This document shows, piece after piece, positions 42,808-56,300 of a DNA stretch of 64,000 nt. Made by a program: the position numbers and the translations under genes. The DNA is taken from assembly GCA_027604185.1 (NCBI GenBank), contig JADGKB010000059.1:21899-85898 (forward strand), read 5' to 3'. The DNA comes from Boothiomyces macroporosus. Lineage: Eukaryota > Chytridiomycota > Chytridiomycetes > Rhizophydiales > Terramycetaceae. Below the pieces are notes generated by a model. It saw only the letters and a program-made list of their open reading frames with translations, did no database searches and was not told where the DNA came from. Position 1 is the stretch's first letter. The number at the start of each line of letters is the position of its first letter.

Positions 42808-45800
42808 ATGTCCAACAACGATCCCCAGAACCCCCACAATAATCAAAAACCGATACTTCCACCAATTAATTCTGTTCAACCACCAAATCTAGGGCAGAAT
42901 AATTTGTATGTGGAAACCCAACAGCAGCAATATCATTACCCGTAAGTATATTTTTTAAGATCCAGTTCACAGCGACAGCAGAGTCCAGCACCAAATTCTG
43001 GATCTTCTAATCCTGCCCACAATCCGCCCCCACCTGCATATCCTCATGACTCTAACTCTCATTACCATGATAGTCATTCATCGACTTTTCACGATACCAA
43101 CCACCCACCATCCTATAATCATGATAGTGCAGCTATTGAAACAACTGGTCCGCCACAAGCTCGGCCTCTAAATGTCAGAGACGCTCTCAGCTATCTGGAC
43201 CAAGTAAAGTGGCAGTTTGGAAACCAACCTGAAGTGTACAACAGGTTTCTGGATATTATGAAAGATTTCAAATCTCAAGAGTATTTTTTTTTTAATTCTA
43301 GAATTGATACTCCTGGAGTAATCGAGCGTGTATCTACCCTGTTTAGGGCACATCCAAGACTCATTTATGGATTCAATACCTTTTTACCACCAGGGTTTAG
43401 TTTGGAACCAACAGGGAATCCTAATGATCCAGTAAGGGTAATTACACCTCGGGACAGAGAAAGTTCTATCCCTGCTCAGCCACCTAGAGATCCTGCTTAC
43501 AACCCGCGACCAACTACATATTATCCACACAATAATTCGCCCGCTGAAACCACTCGTGAACCAGAGTATTCGAGCCAAACTGTGCCACCAATTACTTCCT
43601 CTCAGTCTAATTATCATCCAACCCTGACTGGGGCGTCAAATATCATCAACAGCATGAACCCACAAACTGTTCGTCGCCCTGCTGAACAGGGAAGACAGCG
43701 CGGGCCTGTTGAATTCAACCATGCGATTAATTATGTTAATAAGATTAAAACTCGCTTTGCAAATCAGCCAGAAACCTATCGCTTCTTTTTGGAAATCTTG
43801 CAAACTTACCAACGCGAAGATAAACCCATCCAAGAAGTGTATTCACAAGTGCAGTATTTGTTTGCTGGTGCTCCAGATCTTTTGGAAGAATTTAAACAAT
43901 TTTTGCCCGACAACTCTCCAACGGCTGCTCAACCTCCTGCTGCTGCCGCTGTGCCAGCTGCCCCAAATACAGCTAGCACTGTTCCTCCCACCTTGCCAAA
44001 GGTATTTCTTTCGTAACAGTAGCCAAATATTCCACCACCAATCAAAAAGCAAGCCAAGAGAAATGCGATCCCTCCACCGCACTACTATCCACAACCGGTA
44101 GTCCCTGGCCCTCCACCAAAAAAGAAAGTAAAAGTTGGAAAACCAGAAAAACCTACATCCGCTGAAGAAGCAGAGTTTTTCGAAAAGGTCAAGAAAATTA
44201 TTCCAAACAGAGCAACCTATAACGAGTTTTTAAAATTGCTCAACCTATACTCACAAGAAATTATAGAAGCAAAGGTATTGATTGAAAGAGCCGAACCGTT
44301 CTTGTCAAAGTCTCCCGAGTTGTTTGATTGGTTCAAGCGATTCGTGAAATACGAACCTGAAAACAATGTAATTACCAATGTACCTGCAGAAAAACCAAAT
44401 TATGATTTGAAAAGTTGGAAACAGAGCGGTCATAGTTACAGAAGAATGCCAAATCATGTAACTTTGCATTAATCTTAGCATGTTCGACCATCTTGCAGTG
44501 GAAGAGACGAACTGTGCAAGGAGGTACTAAACAACGATTGGCTTTCCACCACGGTCTTTTTATCTGAAAACGGGTTCCAAGCTCACAAAAAAACTCCAAA
44601 TGAGGACAGTATGTATAAATGTGAAGAAGAACGTTATGAATTTGATGTGAACATTGAAGCTAATCTATCTGTCATCAATCTTTTGAAGCCAATTGCCCAC
44701 AAAATTATGCTCATGACACAAGAGGAAAAGGCAAATTTCAAGCTTGCACCAGGGTTGGGTGGGCATTCCACCACCATCTACAAACGCATCATCAAAAAGA
44801 TCTATGACAGCGAAAGAGGACTTGAAGTAATTGATGCGTTGCACAACAATCCTGCAGTCGCTGTTCCGATAGTTTTGAAGCGGCTTATTCAAAAAGACGA
44901 AGAATGGAAACGTTCTCAAAGAGAGTGGAATAAAGTTTGGAGAGAAATTGATGCCAAGAACTTCTCCAAGGCTTTGGACCATCAAGGGATCAACTTTAAA
45001 GCTACCGATAGAAAGGCTATTCTCCCTAAATCTCTTATCAACGAGATCGAAGTGCTCCAGCTGGAACAGAAAGAAAAGAAATCTAATTTACCAAACCGCT
45101 ACCAATTTGATTTCACCTTCAAAAATAGGGAAATGTTCAAGCATGTCCACAATATTTTAATCAACTATGTCGAAAATGCACAAAATATCCCAACAACTGA
45201 AGAAGAAAAGATTAGAAATTTGCTGACCGATCATATTCCAAAAATGTTTATGCTTGAAGAGGAAGAGGACAATGCAGAGTCTGCACAAGATTCAGTAATG
45301 GACACTGATGAACCATTTGAGAATAGTACTGCCCTTGATGGCACAGAAACTGAAAATGGACAAGATGGAACCGTGCCAGCGAAAAATAAGAAGCGGTCTT
45401 CTCACACTTTATATGCAAACAATACTCTTTACGTATTTATTAGACTATATCAAGTAATTAATTTGATTGACATAGATGCTCTATTCAAGACTGGTGAGAA
45501 TGAACGAGGTTTCTGATCAATTAATTGGACAAAAAACAAGAAGTGAAAATAAGAATCAAGTAGCAGTAGACCTTGGATTCAGAAGTGAAGCTAGTACTAA
45601 AGCTATTGATTTTAGGCAAACCTTATACTGAAAAGGATCGCTTTTCTGAGCTTTTGAAAGATATTGAATTATTTGTAAATAACGATATGGATGCAAACGA
45701 TTTTGAAGATAAAACTAGAGAATTATTTTGGACCTCGGGTTACATTATTTTCACTGTTGACAAATTGGTGCAAGCAATTGTAAAACAGGTAATGCTAATG

Positions 45801-46566
45801 CTTATATTAGATGCAAGCCATTGCTTCAGATTCCAAATGCCTAGAGCTTTTGACCATTTACACCAGAGATCGTGAAAAGAATACTACTGGTCCTCGCCAA
45901 GAAGCTCTTTATCGATTGTGTGCAGAGCAAATAATTCAAGATGAAAACATTTATAGAATGGAATACGTAATCTCGTGTTAATTGTAGTTTATTGCAGAAA
46001 ATGTATTAACGATACAGCTGTTGGGCAAGGAAGACCAAGTCACTGATGATACCATTTCATCAGAGGAGAAATGGTCTTTATATGTCGACCAATTCGTTCA
46101 ACTATCTTCAAATGAAAATGCAAACTTCAAAAGTAGAAATCCATTCTGTAAAAGATGCCTACCAACGCATGTTGGTGAAGACCCGCCATTGAATGTTGAA
46201 ACCAAGTCTGGATTAGAGCTAAAGATTTGTGTGAACACTTACAAGATCTTCTTTGTTGATAACACTGAAGATTATTTCAGGAGAAAAAGATCAGCAAATG
46301 TTTCTTCATTGATTGGACGAACAGTGTCAGAAAGAACTACTGCCGAAAATCAAATGAGACAAAAACGGTTCAACAAGTTCCGGCAGTGGTTGGATTCACC
46401 TGCTGGGTGGAAGCAGTCATTGCCTGAAGAGGAAGCCAAAAAGCTTGATGATTCTTTCAATAACTGGATAACAGGTAACGGTAAAGCAGATGTAGAAGAA
46501 GTAAAAAACGAATCTGAATCATATCGCATAGTCAAGGACGAAGTAAATGATGTTGAAATGGCTTGA
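42808..46566 (+). CDS. SIN3: SIN3 histone deacetylase corepressor scaffold
   Basis: About nine exons with introns of 18-24 nt. Three PAH domains: LNVRDALSYLDQVKWQFGNQ, FNHAINYVNKIKTRFANQPE and FFEKVKKIIPNRATYNEFLK. Then the HDAC-interacting domain: SCSGRDELCKEVLNNDWLST and YKCEEERYEFDVNIEANLSV, and the C-terminal SIN3 region FEDKTRELFWTSGYIIFTVD. Linkers are rich in Pro/Gln/His. Role: scaffold of the Rpd3/HDAC1 complex that represses transcription in the nucleus. About 1,190 residues, near the lower end of the family. Stop codon is 17 bp from that of the convergent TPR gene. Confidence 0.96.
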
Positions 46567-46583
46567 TTTTCAAATATATTGTT

Positions 46584-47175
46584 TTATTGCTTGTTTGGTT
46601 CCTGCTCGTTAATCTTTTTGGCAAGGAGTCTCGCTTTTGCGTTTCTCAAGTTCTTTTCCGCAAGTTCGATTCCATTCATCACTGCCAATTCATATTGCTC
46701 AACAGCTTCTTCCAACTTTCCACAACTATCCAATACCACACCATAGTTATATCGAATTTCCCCATCAGTACTAGAATTAAAAATTACAATACGGAGTCAG
46801 TTTGAGAGCACTTTCATAATGTGGAATCGCTCCTATAGGATCTTTTTGGAATATGGCTTTCACATTGGCAATGTTAACATGTGCATCTGGTCTAGGACTT
46901 AATTCGATCGATTTTTTCCAATACTCCAACGCCTTTTCGTAATTTCCTATCGTCTGATAAACATTTGCTAAATTGAACCATGCATCGCTGGTCGGGTGGG
47001 ATTTAATTGATTGTTCAAATGCGACTTTGGCGCCAATCATATCATCCTGGTTCCACTTTTCAATACCCTGGTTGAATATAATCTGGGCATCCATCATCCT
47101 CTTTTCAATGTCTTTGCTTGGTAATGAAGCGAATGATTTGAATTGAACTCTCTTTAAAAATAGCCTGCGAATCAT
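46584..47175 (-). CDS. Mitochondrial-type TPR protein
   Basis: Two exons joined by one 22-nt intron near 46780-46801. The N-terminus MIRRLFLKRVQFKSFASLPS looks like a mitochondrial presequence. At least three TPR motifs follow: IIFNQGIEKWNQDDMIGAKV, AWFNLANVYQTIGNYEKALE and AHVNIANVKAIFQKDPIGAI, with one more in the last exon (IRYNYGVVLDSCGKLEEAVE). TPRs mediate protein binding; the partner is unknown. About 190 residues. No specific orthologue recognised. Confidence 0.85.
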
Positions 47176-47303
47176 TTTGGTGAAAAAAAGTGACGTTGAC
47201 GTTGTGCTTTAAAATGTCATGCCAAAGTACCGTAAACCACATGATAAAAAAGATAATTGAAGCATTCTAGACTTTAACTGCTTTTATATAATTTGAAAAA
47301 AAT

Positions 47304-47374
47304 AGCTTCGAAAGGTTTCGATCCTTTGACTTTCGGGTTATGAGCCCGACGAACTTCCGCTGTTCCACGAAGCT
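47304..47374 (-). tRNA. Initiator tRNA-Met (CAT), copy 2
   Basis: Identical in all 71 nt to the gene at 38242-38312, with the same initiator hallmarks (A1:U72, GGG/CCC anticodon stem, ATCGAAA T loop). Flanks differ beyond a couple of bases. A run of seven T residues follows on its own strand as terminator. Confidence 0.97.
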
Positions 47375-47510
47375 ACTGACTCTCCTTTTGAGGATCGCTA
47401 CATATTGCCGGTTAAAAACACAACTTAATATTCGCATGAAATTATTTAAAACCATTCGCAAGCATAGAGCAATGCGGATATTCTTTGAACATGCTGTGTG
47501 AATGACTCAT

Positions 47511-48030
47511 TTATTGAAATAATCCATCCTTGAGATACTTTTGATAGTCGGGGCGGTTGAGTGAATTCTTGGTTACCCTGATGTCAGTGTTGATATCCTC
47601 AATTAAAGCTTCTACAATTAAAAACCTACTGACCTAAGGTTGTGTAATTTAGCTCTGGACGGATATATCCCAAAATAACGATTCTCAATTCCTCTCCATA
47701 GAAATCCTGTTCAAACTGATGGATAATGTGCACCTCTGCGGATCTTTTTTCATTCTTGTAATATGGATTCCACCCATAGGACATGCACATTTCATAGACA
47801 GCAGGATTATTCCCTACTTGAGCATATCCAAAATAAATTCCGGTTTCTAGAACATTTCCCACAGAATGTGCTTCGTCCTCTGGAAGGTTCGCTGAATCAA
47901 GTTAAATTTTACCTGTAGGGATCCCAAGCTCTTTACTTCCCCTTCCAAATCCTTTAGAGACGATTCCTTTTAGCCTTAAAGGGAAAGGCGCTTGTGGTAT
48001 CTCTTCCCCAACAATTTCAGGTCTGGCCAT
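47511..48030 (-). CDS. FMN1: Riboflavin kinase
   Basis: Three exons with introns of 21 and 22 nt. The fold signature is complete after splicing: [20 protein letters not shown] then [10 protein letters not shown] (the PTAN motif that binds ATP/Mg), [31 protein letters not shown] and [19 protein letters not shown]. Reaction: riboflavin + ATP to FMN, cytosolic or mitochondrial. About 158 residues, typical for the eukaryotic single-domain enzyme. Divergent from CFAP410 by 105 bp. Confidence 0.95.
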
Positions 48031-48135
48031 GCTCCACAATTTTCCAAATTATTTTCACCATGAAAAGCAATTTACAAATATCTTGAGGGCTAATAAGTGA
48101 GAAATTACTCGAGTGCATTGTTGTAAAATATTTCA

Positions 48136-48988
48136 ATGGTACCACTCACAGAAGCACACATCTACGCCAAGCTGTCAAAATCTACCAACCTCTATGAAAT
48201 CAAGAGTATTAACCTATGGGGCCAATCCCTTACTGACATTCAATTTTTAAAGAACCTGCCGCAGCTGCAAGTGCTGTCACTCACGATAAAGTAATAAAGG
48301 AATAACAAAAAGTAAAATCCAATCACTGGGACCATTAGCGAGTTTGAGCAAACTAAAGGAACTATATCTTCGAGCGAATTTGATTAGTAACCCAATGGAG
48401 TTGCAGCATCTGATTGGATTGCCTCTAGAAATCGTTTGGTTTATGGAAAATCCAATAGTCAACCTCAAAGAATACAGACAGACAATAATCAGATGCTTGC
48501 CAAAATTACAGAAACTAGACGATGTCGATGTCAGTGATTTTGAACGAGAAAAGGCAGATATTCTGGGTGTGCCTTCACTAAAAGAGTTGTCTTGCTTGGA
48601 ATGGAATGACACTATCGCGGAAGAAAGCGTTTTCAAAAACACCAGCTATGATACGGAATCAGAAGTAAAAGCAAATTAATCAAGGACAACAAATCGAGGT
48701 CTGTATCTAGACCGGGCTATGAAATGATTAGTCCTACAGAGATCAAGCGACGCATTCGCTCGGCGTCGGCATCAAATAATGAGTCTATTCCTAATTCCGT
48801 GTCAAATAGGACCACAGTACCTCAAAGTCAGAACTACAGAGTAGAACTAAAGGATTCTGATAAAGTAAGTAGAGTTAATTTAGAACTATAATGTATTGTA
48901 TGCTGTCCTTACGCTAATCCAAAATTTAGATGATGCTGGATTAGCAATAGTCAGACAAGAGATTGACAAAATTTGTGGTGGGAAATAA
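48136..48988 (+). CDS. CFAP410: CFAP410 (C21orf2)-like leucine-rich repeat protein
   Basis: Four exons with introns of 22, 20 and 19 nt. The N-terminal LRR cap is very like C21orf2: LYEIKSINLWGQSLTDIQFL, LPQLQVLSLTINKIQSLGPL, LKELYLRANLI and LPKLQKLDDVDVSDFERE. The C-terminal helix VLTLIQNLDDAGLAIVRQEI matches the family's conserved end. Role in animals: cilia-associated and DNA-damage (NEK1) partner. In fungi one expects it mainly in species with flagellated spores, so it is a hint of zoospores. The middle (RRIRSASASNNES) is disordered. About 260 residues. Confidence 0.9.
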
Positions 48989-49033
48989 ACAACCATTTCA
49001 AAGTATTTATTGAAATTTGAATGCCAAATGTAA

Positions 49034-50249
49034 TTAGTCAACTACTACAGACCATTTGTGTGGAATTTCACCATATTGAATTCCCATAATGGTGTCGGCA
49101 ATTTTAGTTGTCAAAGGTCCAGCTTGAGCATCTGGCTTGGAAGGATCCAGCGGAATATGAAGGTCAGTACCATTGTAGTGAATCATTTTGATTGGAGATA
49201 CAATAGCTAATTTAATAACCAATTACCAGCGGTACCAGCACCAAACATTTCGATAACACGGTTTTCTTTAACTGCCTTGGCTACATCATGGATAGTAACT
49301 GGTTTTTCTGTTACTTTAAATTCATTCCATTCCCGGCATAGAGACAAGATAGAATCTCTAGTAACACCAGGCAAGATGGTACCATCTAAAGGAGGTGTAA
49401 CAAGTTCCTTTTCGCCCTTTTCGTTTTTCCATAGAATAAAGCAGTTCATAGTCCCGACTAGATATTATTCACAACTTACCTTCGGTAATATTTTGTTTGT
49501 CTCCAAACAACCAAAGGATCTGAGCATATCCATCTTTGGCAACTTCCAATTGTGGGAGAATACCTGGTGCATAGTTGGCACCAATTTTAGCATCCCCAGT
49601 ACCGCCTGGCCAAGCACGAACATAGTCAGTAGATGCAAATAATTTAACTGCAGAAAATCCGGTCTTATAATAAGGACCTACTGGTGAAGCAATACAGAAA
49701 ACAAGAGCTTTCTTTGATTCACCTACTCCCAATGACTCTTGGGTGGCGATAGCAGTTGGTCTAATATAGAGAGAGTAGCCTAACAGTCAATTTGAAAAAA
49801 CCTCTTTCAGAAGGAATCCAGCGTGAGTCTGTCTTTACAAATTCCTTGATGCACTTTAGCAATTCATTCTTGTCAAATGATGGAAGCTTCAATCTTTCGC
49901 AAGAGCGCAAGAATCTGGTCATATTCATGTCAGGACGGAACAATCTGATCTTTCCTTGTTTGTCTTTGTATGCTTTCATTCCTTCAAAACATTCGACAGC
50001 ATAATGGAATACAGTGCATGAAGGGTCAAGATGCAGTTTTTGGTATGGTTTGATTTCCGGTCTTCCCCACCCCTTTTCCTTTTCGTATTCAATAGTCAAC
50101 ATATGGTCTGAAAAGGTCTGCCCAAATACCAACTTGTTATTTGGTAGCATTTCCTTTGGTTTATCAGTTAGCTTGACAGTTAATGCTGCGCTGGAAATGG
50201 ATTTTGCTTGTAATTTTGTGAATTGTCTTGCCAGTCTTGCGATTTGCAT
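49034..50249 (-). CDS. BAT1: Branched-chain amino acid aminotransferase, mitochondrial
   Basis: Four exons with introns of 22, 22 and 20 nt. Presequence-like start [20 protein letters not shown]; then the fold-type IV PLP enzyme: [91 protein letters not shown] (the conserved EVGTMN loop) and [16 protein letters not shown]. Reaction: transfers the amino group between Leu/Ile/Val and 2-oxoglutarate. About 385 residues, normal. Confidence 0.96.
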
Positions 50250-50352
50250 TTTTTGTGAAGAGTCACATCGCTCATCTCGCGCATATGATCATCTCATTTG
50301 TTGAAAAAGGAAATATGCGAGCTCATTGAAAAAAATTTATTGTGAAATGAAC

Positions 50353-53300
50353 TTATTCTTCGCATGCTGCTACTGCAACTGCATAAGTGTCTGAATGACT
50401 GATGGAAACTTTAACGTCCCTGATGTTCAACTGTTGGCAGACGGTTTTGGCAAAGCCCTCCAATTTGACCTGAGGCACACCCTTTTCGTCATTGATAATT
50501 TCAATATCTAATAGTGGAGCACCAGCACCTTGAGTAGTTGGTATCTTGCTGCCTACTGAGGAAGCAAAGCTAGAGATTGCTTTAACGACGGCTTCCTTGG
50601 CACACCACTTTCCAGTGAATGAGGATTTTGGATCTGGTTTGTTTTGACAATCGCGGATTTCTCTTTCAGTATAGTTGCGCTTTACAAAGTTTGGATTGTC
50701 AAGAGACAGAGAGTTTAGCATTTCTGTATCAATACCAATTCCTTTAACTGACAATGCAGCATTCTGTTCAATTACCTTTGAAGTAAACTGATTGATTTCA
50801 TGCTTTGTATCCTTGAAAGAATAAGAGCCGGATTTGTCAAGTGCTGCCCGGTGCAATGGATTCAAGAGTACCTTGGATTCCAATTCAGGGGTGTATGGAG
50901 GGGCATTCTTTGGTTTGATCAAGTTTTCATAAACCATGGCATCGTGCATTGCACGGTAAGAAAGTTGCCATCTACTAGTGTTTTTTACCTTGTAGTCTTC
51001 ATAAATATGTTTGTCCAGGCTAGATAGAATGTATTCTGGATGGATGATGAGTGCTTCACCACCAACTTGGCCAAATCCGAAACTCTTCAACAAACCAGCT
51101 TTAATACCATCGGTTTGGATAGACTTGGATGGATAGAAGATGTAATCAAACTTTTCAAGCTCTGGAGCAATGTTGTCAGCGTTGCGGTTTCCTGGAATGA
51201 GACCACTGAGAATAGACTGCACCAAACCATTTGCCATCCATGCAGCTGCTGCACCTTTTGGATGACCAGTCAACCATTTTTGAGCAATCACAGGACATCC
51301 ATTTCCTTTTGTACGGCCAAGATGAGCGAATTGCTTGTTGTTTACATCAGATTCATTCTTATCGTTGGCAACTGTTGAAGTACCGTGGAAAGATACAATA
51401 CCAACATCATCGATTCCAAGACCATAACCAGCAAGTGCGCCGCGAAGTGGGGCGATAGAAGTATCATTTTTGTAGAAACCTGCACCCCAAGTATCCATTG
51501 CTTCAGCTTCTTGACGTTCAGCTTCCCTTTTCAGCTGTTCGGTTCTTGATCGGATAAATTCATCCACCATGGTCTTGTCAGGAAGGGTCTTTGCCATGTC
51601 TTCTACCAGTTGATGTTCATGTGCGAGCCATTCTCCGATTTGCTTTCTTCTATATGCGAGTTGTCTTTGGCGATAAGATAGATCCAATCTAGGAGATAGT
51701 AATCCTTGATTGAATTCTCTTGCAGTGGATAAAATACCTTGACCTATTTGTTAGATGAGAATTTTACCTGGTGCAGGTACGGATCGTCCTTCTTTGTCCA
51801 TGGCAGTGTTGGTCAAAGCAACAACACCATATATTGGGCAGCCCATTTCAATAGCGAGTTTAGCTTGCATAAGTATTTGTACACCAGCACCTTGGGCTTC
51901 CATAAAGCCAGCTCTAGAGGATGTAGTAGGTCTAGACATTTCAGATGGAGACCTTCCTTGAGCAAACTCTGTTAAACTGTTGCTAGTTGCTTTCATGTTG
52001 GCAAATTCAGTAGAACCTTCTTCGCTAAAGTCATCAAATCCACCACACACCATAACTTTGGCTTTTCCACTGGAAATAGTATCGACACCAATTTCCAAAC
52101 TTTGAAGAGCAGTGGCACAAGCACCAACTGGGATTTTGACTGGCCCAGAAGCGGAAAGAAGGAGCAAGTTGATCCAGCCTGCAGTGGTGTTGATGAAAGA
52201 TTCTTGAAGAATGTCTTTCTGAACATCTACACCCATAAATCTATCTCTAAAGATTCCTTTTAGGGATCTCATTCCACCCATACCAGAGCCTAGCGCATTT
52301 CCAACTTCAGAAACATGGACATATTTGAAGAGTTCGTAAGGATCGGTGATACCAGCTGATGCAAGGGCTTCTGCAGTGGAGACCAAAGACCATAAAGTAC
52401 ACGGATCAACTTGGTCAATAATGTCTTGAGGAATACCAAATCTCTTTGCGTCCCAGCCAGTTGGGATCTGTCCAGCAACTAAGCGATCAAACGGAATGGC
52501 TTTAGGAATGGTCAAAGATGCACCCTTCTTCAACTTGGTGTACCATCTTGAGTTGTCATCCTCCTTGCAAGGCCAAATATCTACATTGTTTTCATGCTTC
52601 AGTTTAAATTGAAGTGCCTCTTCGTGAGAGGTTTCAAATGGTTCCAAGTCATGGTCTAGAATGACTTCATGCAGGTAGTTCTTTTTCTTTGGATCATACC
52701 CTTCAAACAATTCAGGTTCTATTGTTATTATTTGACTTACCAATCAATCTGATACCAGTGTGTTCAAGAATCTCCTTTTCATAGGTAAGTTTGATTGCAG
52801 AATCGGTAATTGGAAGACCAGTTTTAATATCGATCCATCCAATGTATTGTTTTCCATCCTTCAGCCTTCCATTAAAGAACTTGACGTATCCCATAACCCT
52901 TGCCAACTCAACACAGCCAGAAATGCTAAATTGTCCTTTGGATTCAATTTCCCAACGCGTTCGACTGCTACCCCAAGGTCCAACTTCGGCGAAACCGACT
53001 ATTACGACTGCCTTTTCCAAGTCGATCATGCCGTTCAAGCTAAAGTCTTCAGAGTTGGTCAGTTTCATTTTGGCTTGCAAATCTTCATATGATTGTAGTG
53101 CAGGGAATTCATAAGTGTTATTTGCCCTCAACTGAATCTTTTCTTCCGCAGGGACTTTGCCATACAGAGTATTCTTTTCCAAAACGGTATTTTGATGAAT
53201 TGCTGCTTTGATTTCAGCGTCTTGCATAAGGTTCTTTCTAAGTTCAACCATGATGTCGTTTAAATCTGGAAGTAGAAGCATACCACCGGATAAATCAGCC

Positions 53301-56300
53301 CATAGTGGTTCTACTGAAGAAATACTTGCAAGGTTTGGATGCATGAGTCCCAGCAAGTTAAAGCCCATTTCCTTGGAAGAGAATGTTCTGACCCCATACT
53401 TTTCTACTCCTTGAGCAACAATATTGGTAGCATTCATCAATCCTGTTCCTCTAGTCCATCTACAATTAAATATTAATCACCCAATGACTGCACCAACTAA
53501 CGAGATGTATTGCCCCCATGATTCACTCTTCCACTTGTTAAACAGTGGCTCCAGACCGATTTTAGATTCAGCATATAAACCATCACCACCAAAAGTGCCG
53601 TGGTTTGGAGATAGAGGCAAAATGACTTGCGTAGGGCGGGTGTGAATTCCAAGTTGAGACTTTTTAGTCTTGACTAATCCTACCATTCTGATCAAATTTG
53701 TCAACATAAGACGGTGTGCTAGTTCCGATTTATCATCAAGAGTATCAATTTCACGGCCATTTTCTGAAATTGCAGCAAACGGAACAACATAATCCAAATC
53801 CATATTAAGGCCGGTAGGAGAATACACGTAATTGATCAAGTCTTCAACGTCTTGCTTTGAAGCCTGGTTGAATGGAACAACAACCAATTTTGAACCTCTT
53901 GCACCATAGATTTGGAAAATTTCTTGGAAAAACTCTACACTCTTTCTGCTATAACTAGATGTTGTAACTACTACTCGACATCCACCAGAGAGAAGTCCCT
54001 TCAATACTTCCACGCCGATTGAGCCTTTTCCACAACCAGTTAAAAGTGCGTTCGTGTTTTCAAATGAAGACCCAGAAGTAGCAATTTCCATAAGTACATC
54101 CAAATACACACTAGTCAACTGCTGACTGTATACCCATTCTCCAGCCAAGTTTCTCTTCAAGTGCAAGAATGGAAGACTGTTTTCGGATAAAACGGTGGGG
54201 TTTTCAACGGTTGGCCCAATAAAAGTGTTTGAGCTTCTTCGCGTAGCGTTAGCGTTTGCAATTTTTCCAGCATTAAGAGATTTGATCACTTCGTCGTACA
54301 AAGACTTGACGGCGTTTTTGCTGTCTCTCGACATTTGAGGTTGCTGCCTCACCATTCTGTACAGTTTTGCGACATCGTTTTGAATTTTGCCCAGATCAAC
54401 TTTCAAACCAACTTTGCTGCCTTCAGCCATTTCCTTTACATACGCTTCAAGTTTTCTTACATTTTCTCTGTTGACTTCGGAATATTTGATTTCTCCTTTT
54501 TCTGTGATTATAGTACATGGAGCGGTTGGGAAAGTAACATCTTTACATTTAGGAGGACAGCTAATTGCAGCTTCGCAGTTTTCCAAAAGTTGAAGAGCCA
54601 AATCTTTTGCATGCTTGTAAGAATCGCCTCTTTGAAGTGCAACAGAGTTGATTCGATAACGGATGTAGTTCAAAATGTTTTCATCAGCACGGTTGATAAT
54701 GGCGATACATTTGGCAGTGATTTCACGATCGACAACGGTAAGCCGATTGAAAATCATGTCGTACCACATTTGGAGAGCATCTTGTCTTACCCAATTCCAA
54801 GAGGAATCAAAGTGACGAGCTTTCAACAAACTGAATACCGGCTTGATACCATTGATGTATGAATCTCCATGCTCCTTGTTGATTAAGTCTAATTGAGATT
54901 GTAGCCCTTCAGATCTAACCTTTTCTTTATCCAAAAGATTGTGCCCTTGTCGGACATTCTTTCCGAGGTAGCGCATGTACAGCTCAACGTGTTGTTCTAC
55001 AAAGCTGTCATGGGACTGCTTATACTTGTCAAATTCTTCGCTATTCATCACAGCAGCAGATCCACCAGAGCTTCCTCCGCTAGCAGATCCTTGCTGTAAT
55101 TGAATACCTGCATCTTGAGCATAGCTTGCGGCTTGAGAATCCAGCCAAGCTTTAGCTTCAACATCAGAAGACAGACGAGCAGCTGGCTCTACTGTGATAC
55201 TTCTGATGAGGATAGTCTCAATTCTTCCTGCACCAAGTCCCCATGCTTTTGCCAAATGGGATTTGGCATTTGAGAGAGGGAACCCACCAGGGAATTTCTG
55301 ATTGATCAGTCTCGATACCAAGCTAGAACTATGTTTCCCCAAAGTACCACTGTGACCAACGCCCAATGCTGCTCCAAGTTCTTCCAAAGGCATTTCTTCT
55401 CCTTTTTCTGGAGCAGAAGTGAATTCGGCTTGAATATCACCCAAAAGTTCATTTTGCAATGTACTTTTACCTGCAACGAGATCTTTGATTGATTTGGATA
55501 GCGGTACATCCTTGATGGACTTTTTCAATTTTTGAGCAATGATGGCGGTCAGGATATCAATCGCCTTCACTGGTTCATCAGGGATTTCAACAACCACAGA
55601 AGGTGGTGCAGCCGCAACAGGTTTCATAGCTACTTCTTCGGCAGCTGGTGCTACAGCATGTGAAGATTCGACAGCAGGTTGAGCAACTTCTTCCACTTGG
55701 TCTTCATATAGGTAGTAAATCTCTTTGGCATTCTTTGAAATACAGTAAATAGAACGGCTGATTGCTTGAGCTAAATCAGAGGTTTCGTATTTTGCCTTTA
55801 GAGTTCTGACGGCCATTCCAGTTAAAGTAGGACTTGGACCGAGTTCCACAATCCTTCCAACCCCAAAGTCTTTAAACAGACAGTCTTGTGTTTCAATCCA
55901 TCTTACAGGCGATGCAAATTGATATGCAAGAAGTTCAACCAAGATAATGTAACCCAACTCTTGTCTTGCAGATGCAGGTGACCACCTTTCATCAGTCCAG
56001 TTTTGCAATATTTTGGATAATTCAGGAGACTTTGTACAATCATGGATAAGTTGCACGTAGGACTTTTCAAGGCTAAACGGCTTGGCAGTCAAATTTGGAA
56101 TGTACTTGTTGATCAACAAATCAACATTGATTTGGTTACGGTCAATCTTTTTAGAGATAAAAGTACGGAAAGGCCCGACACCACTCCAAATGTGACTAGA
56201 ATGGAACGGAATATCAATTCCAGGCAAAGGAATAGTGGCATAGCCTCTTTGTAATTCCAAAAATCCTTCTTTTGCTTGTCTTTCGCGAGCACGAACGATG

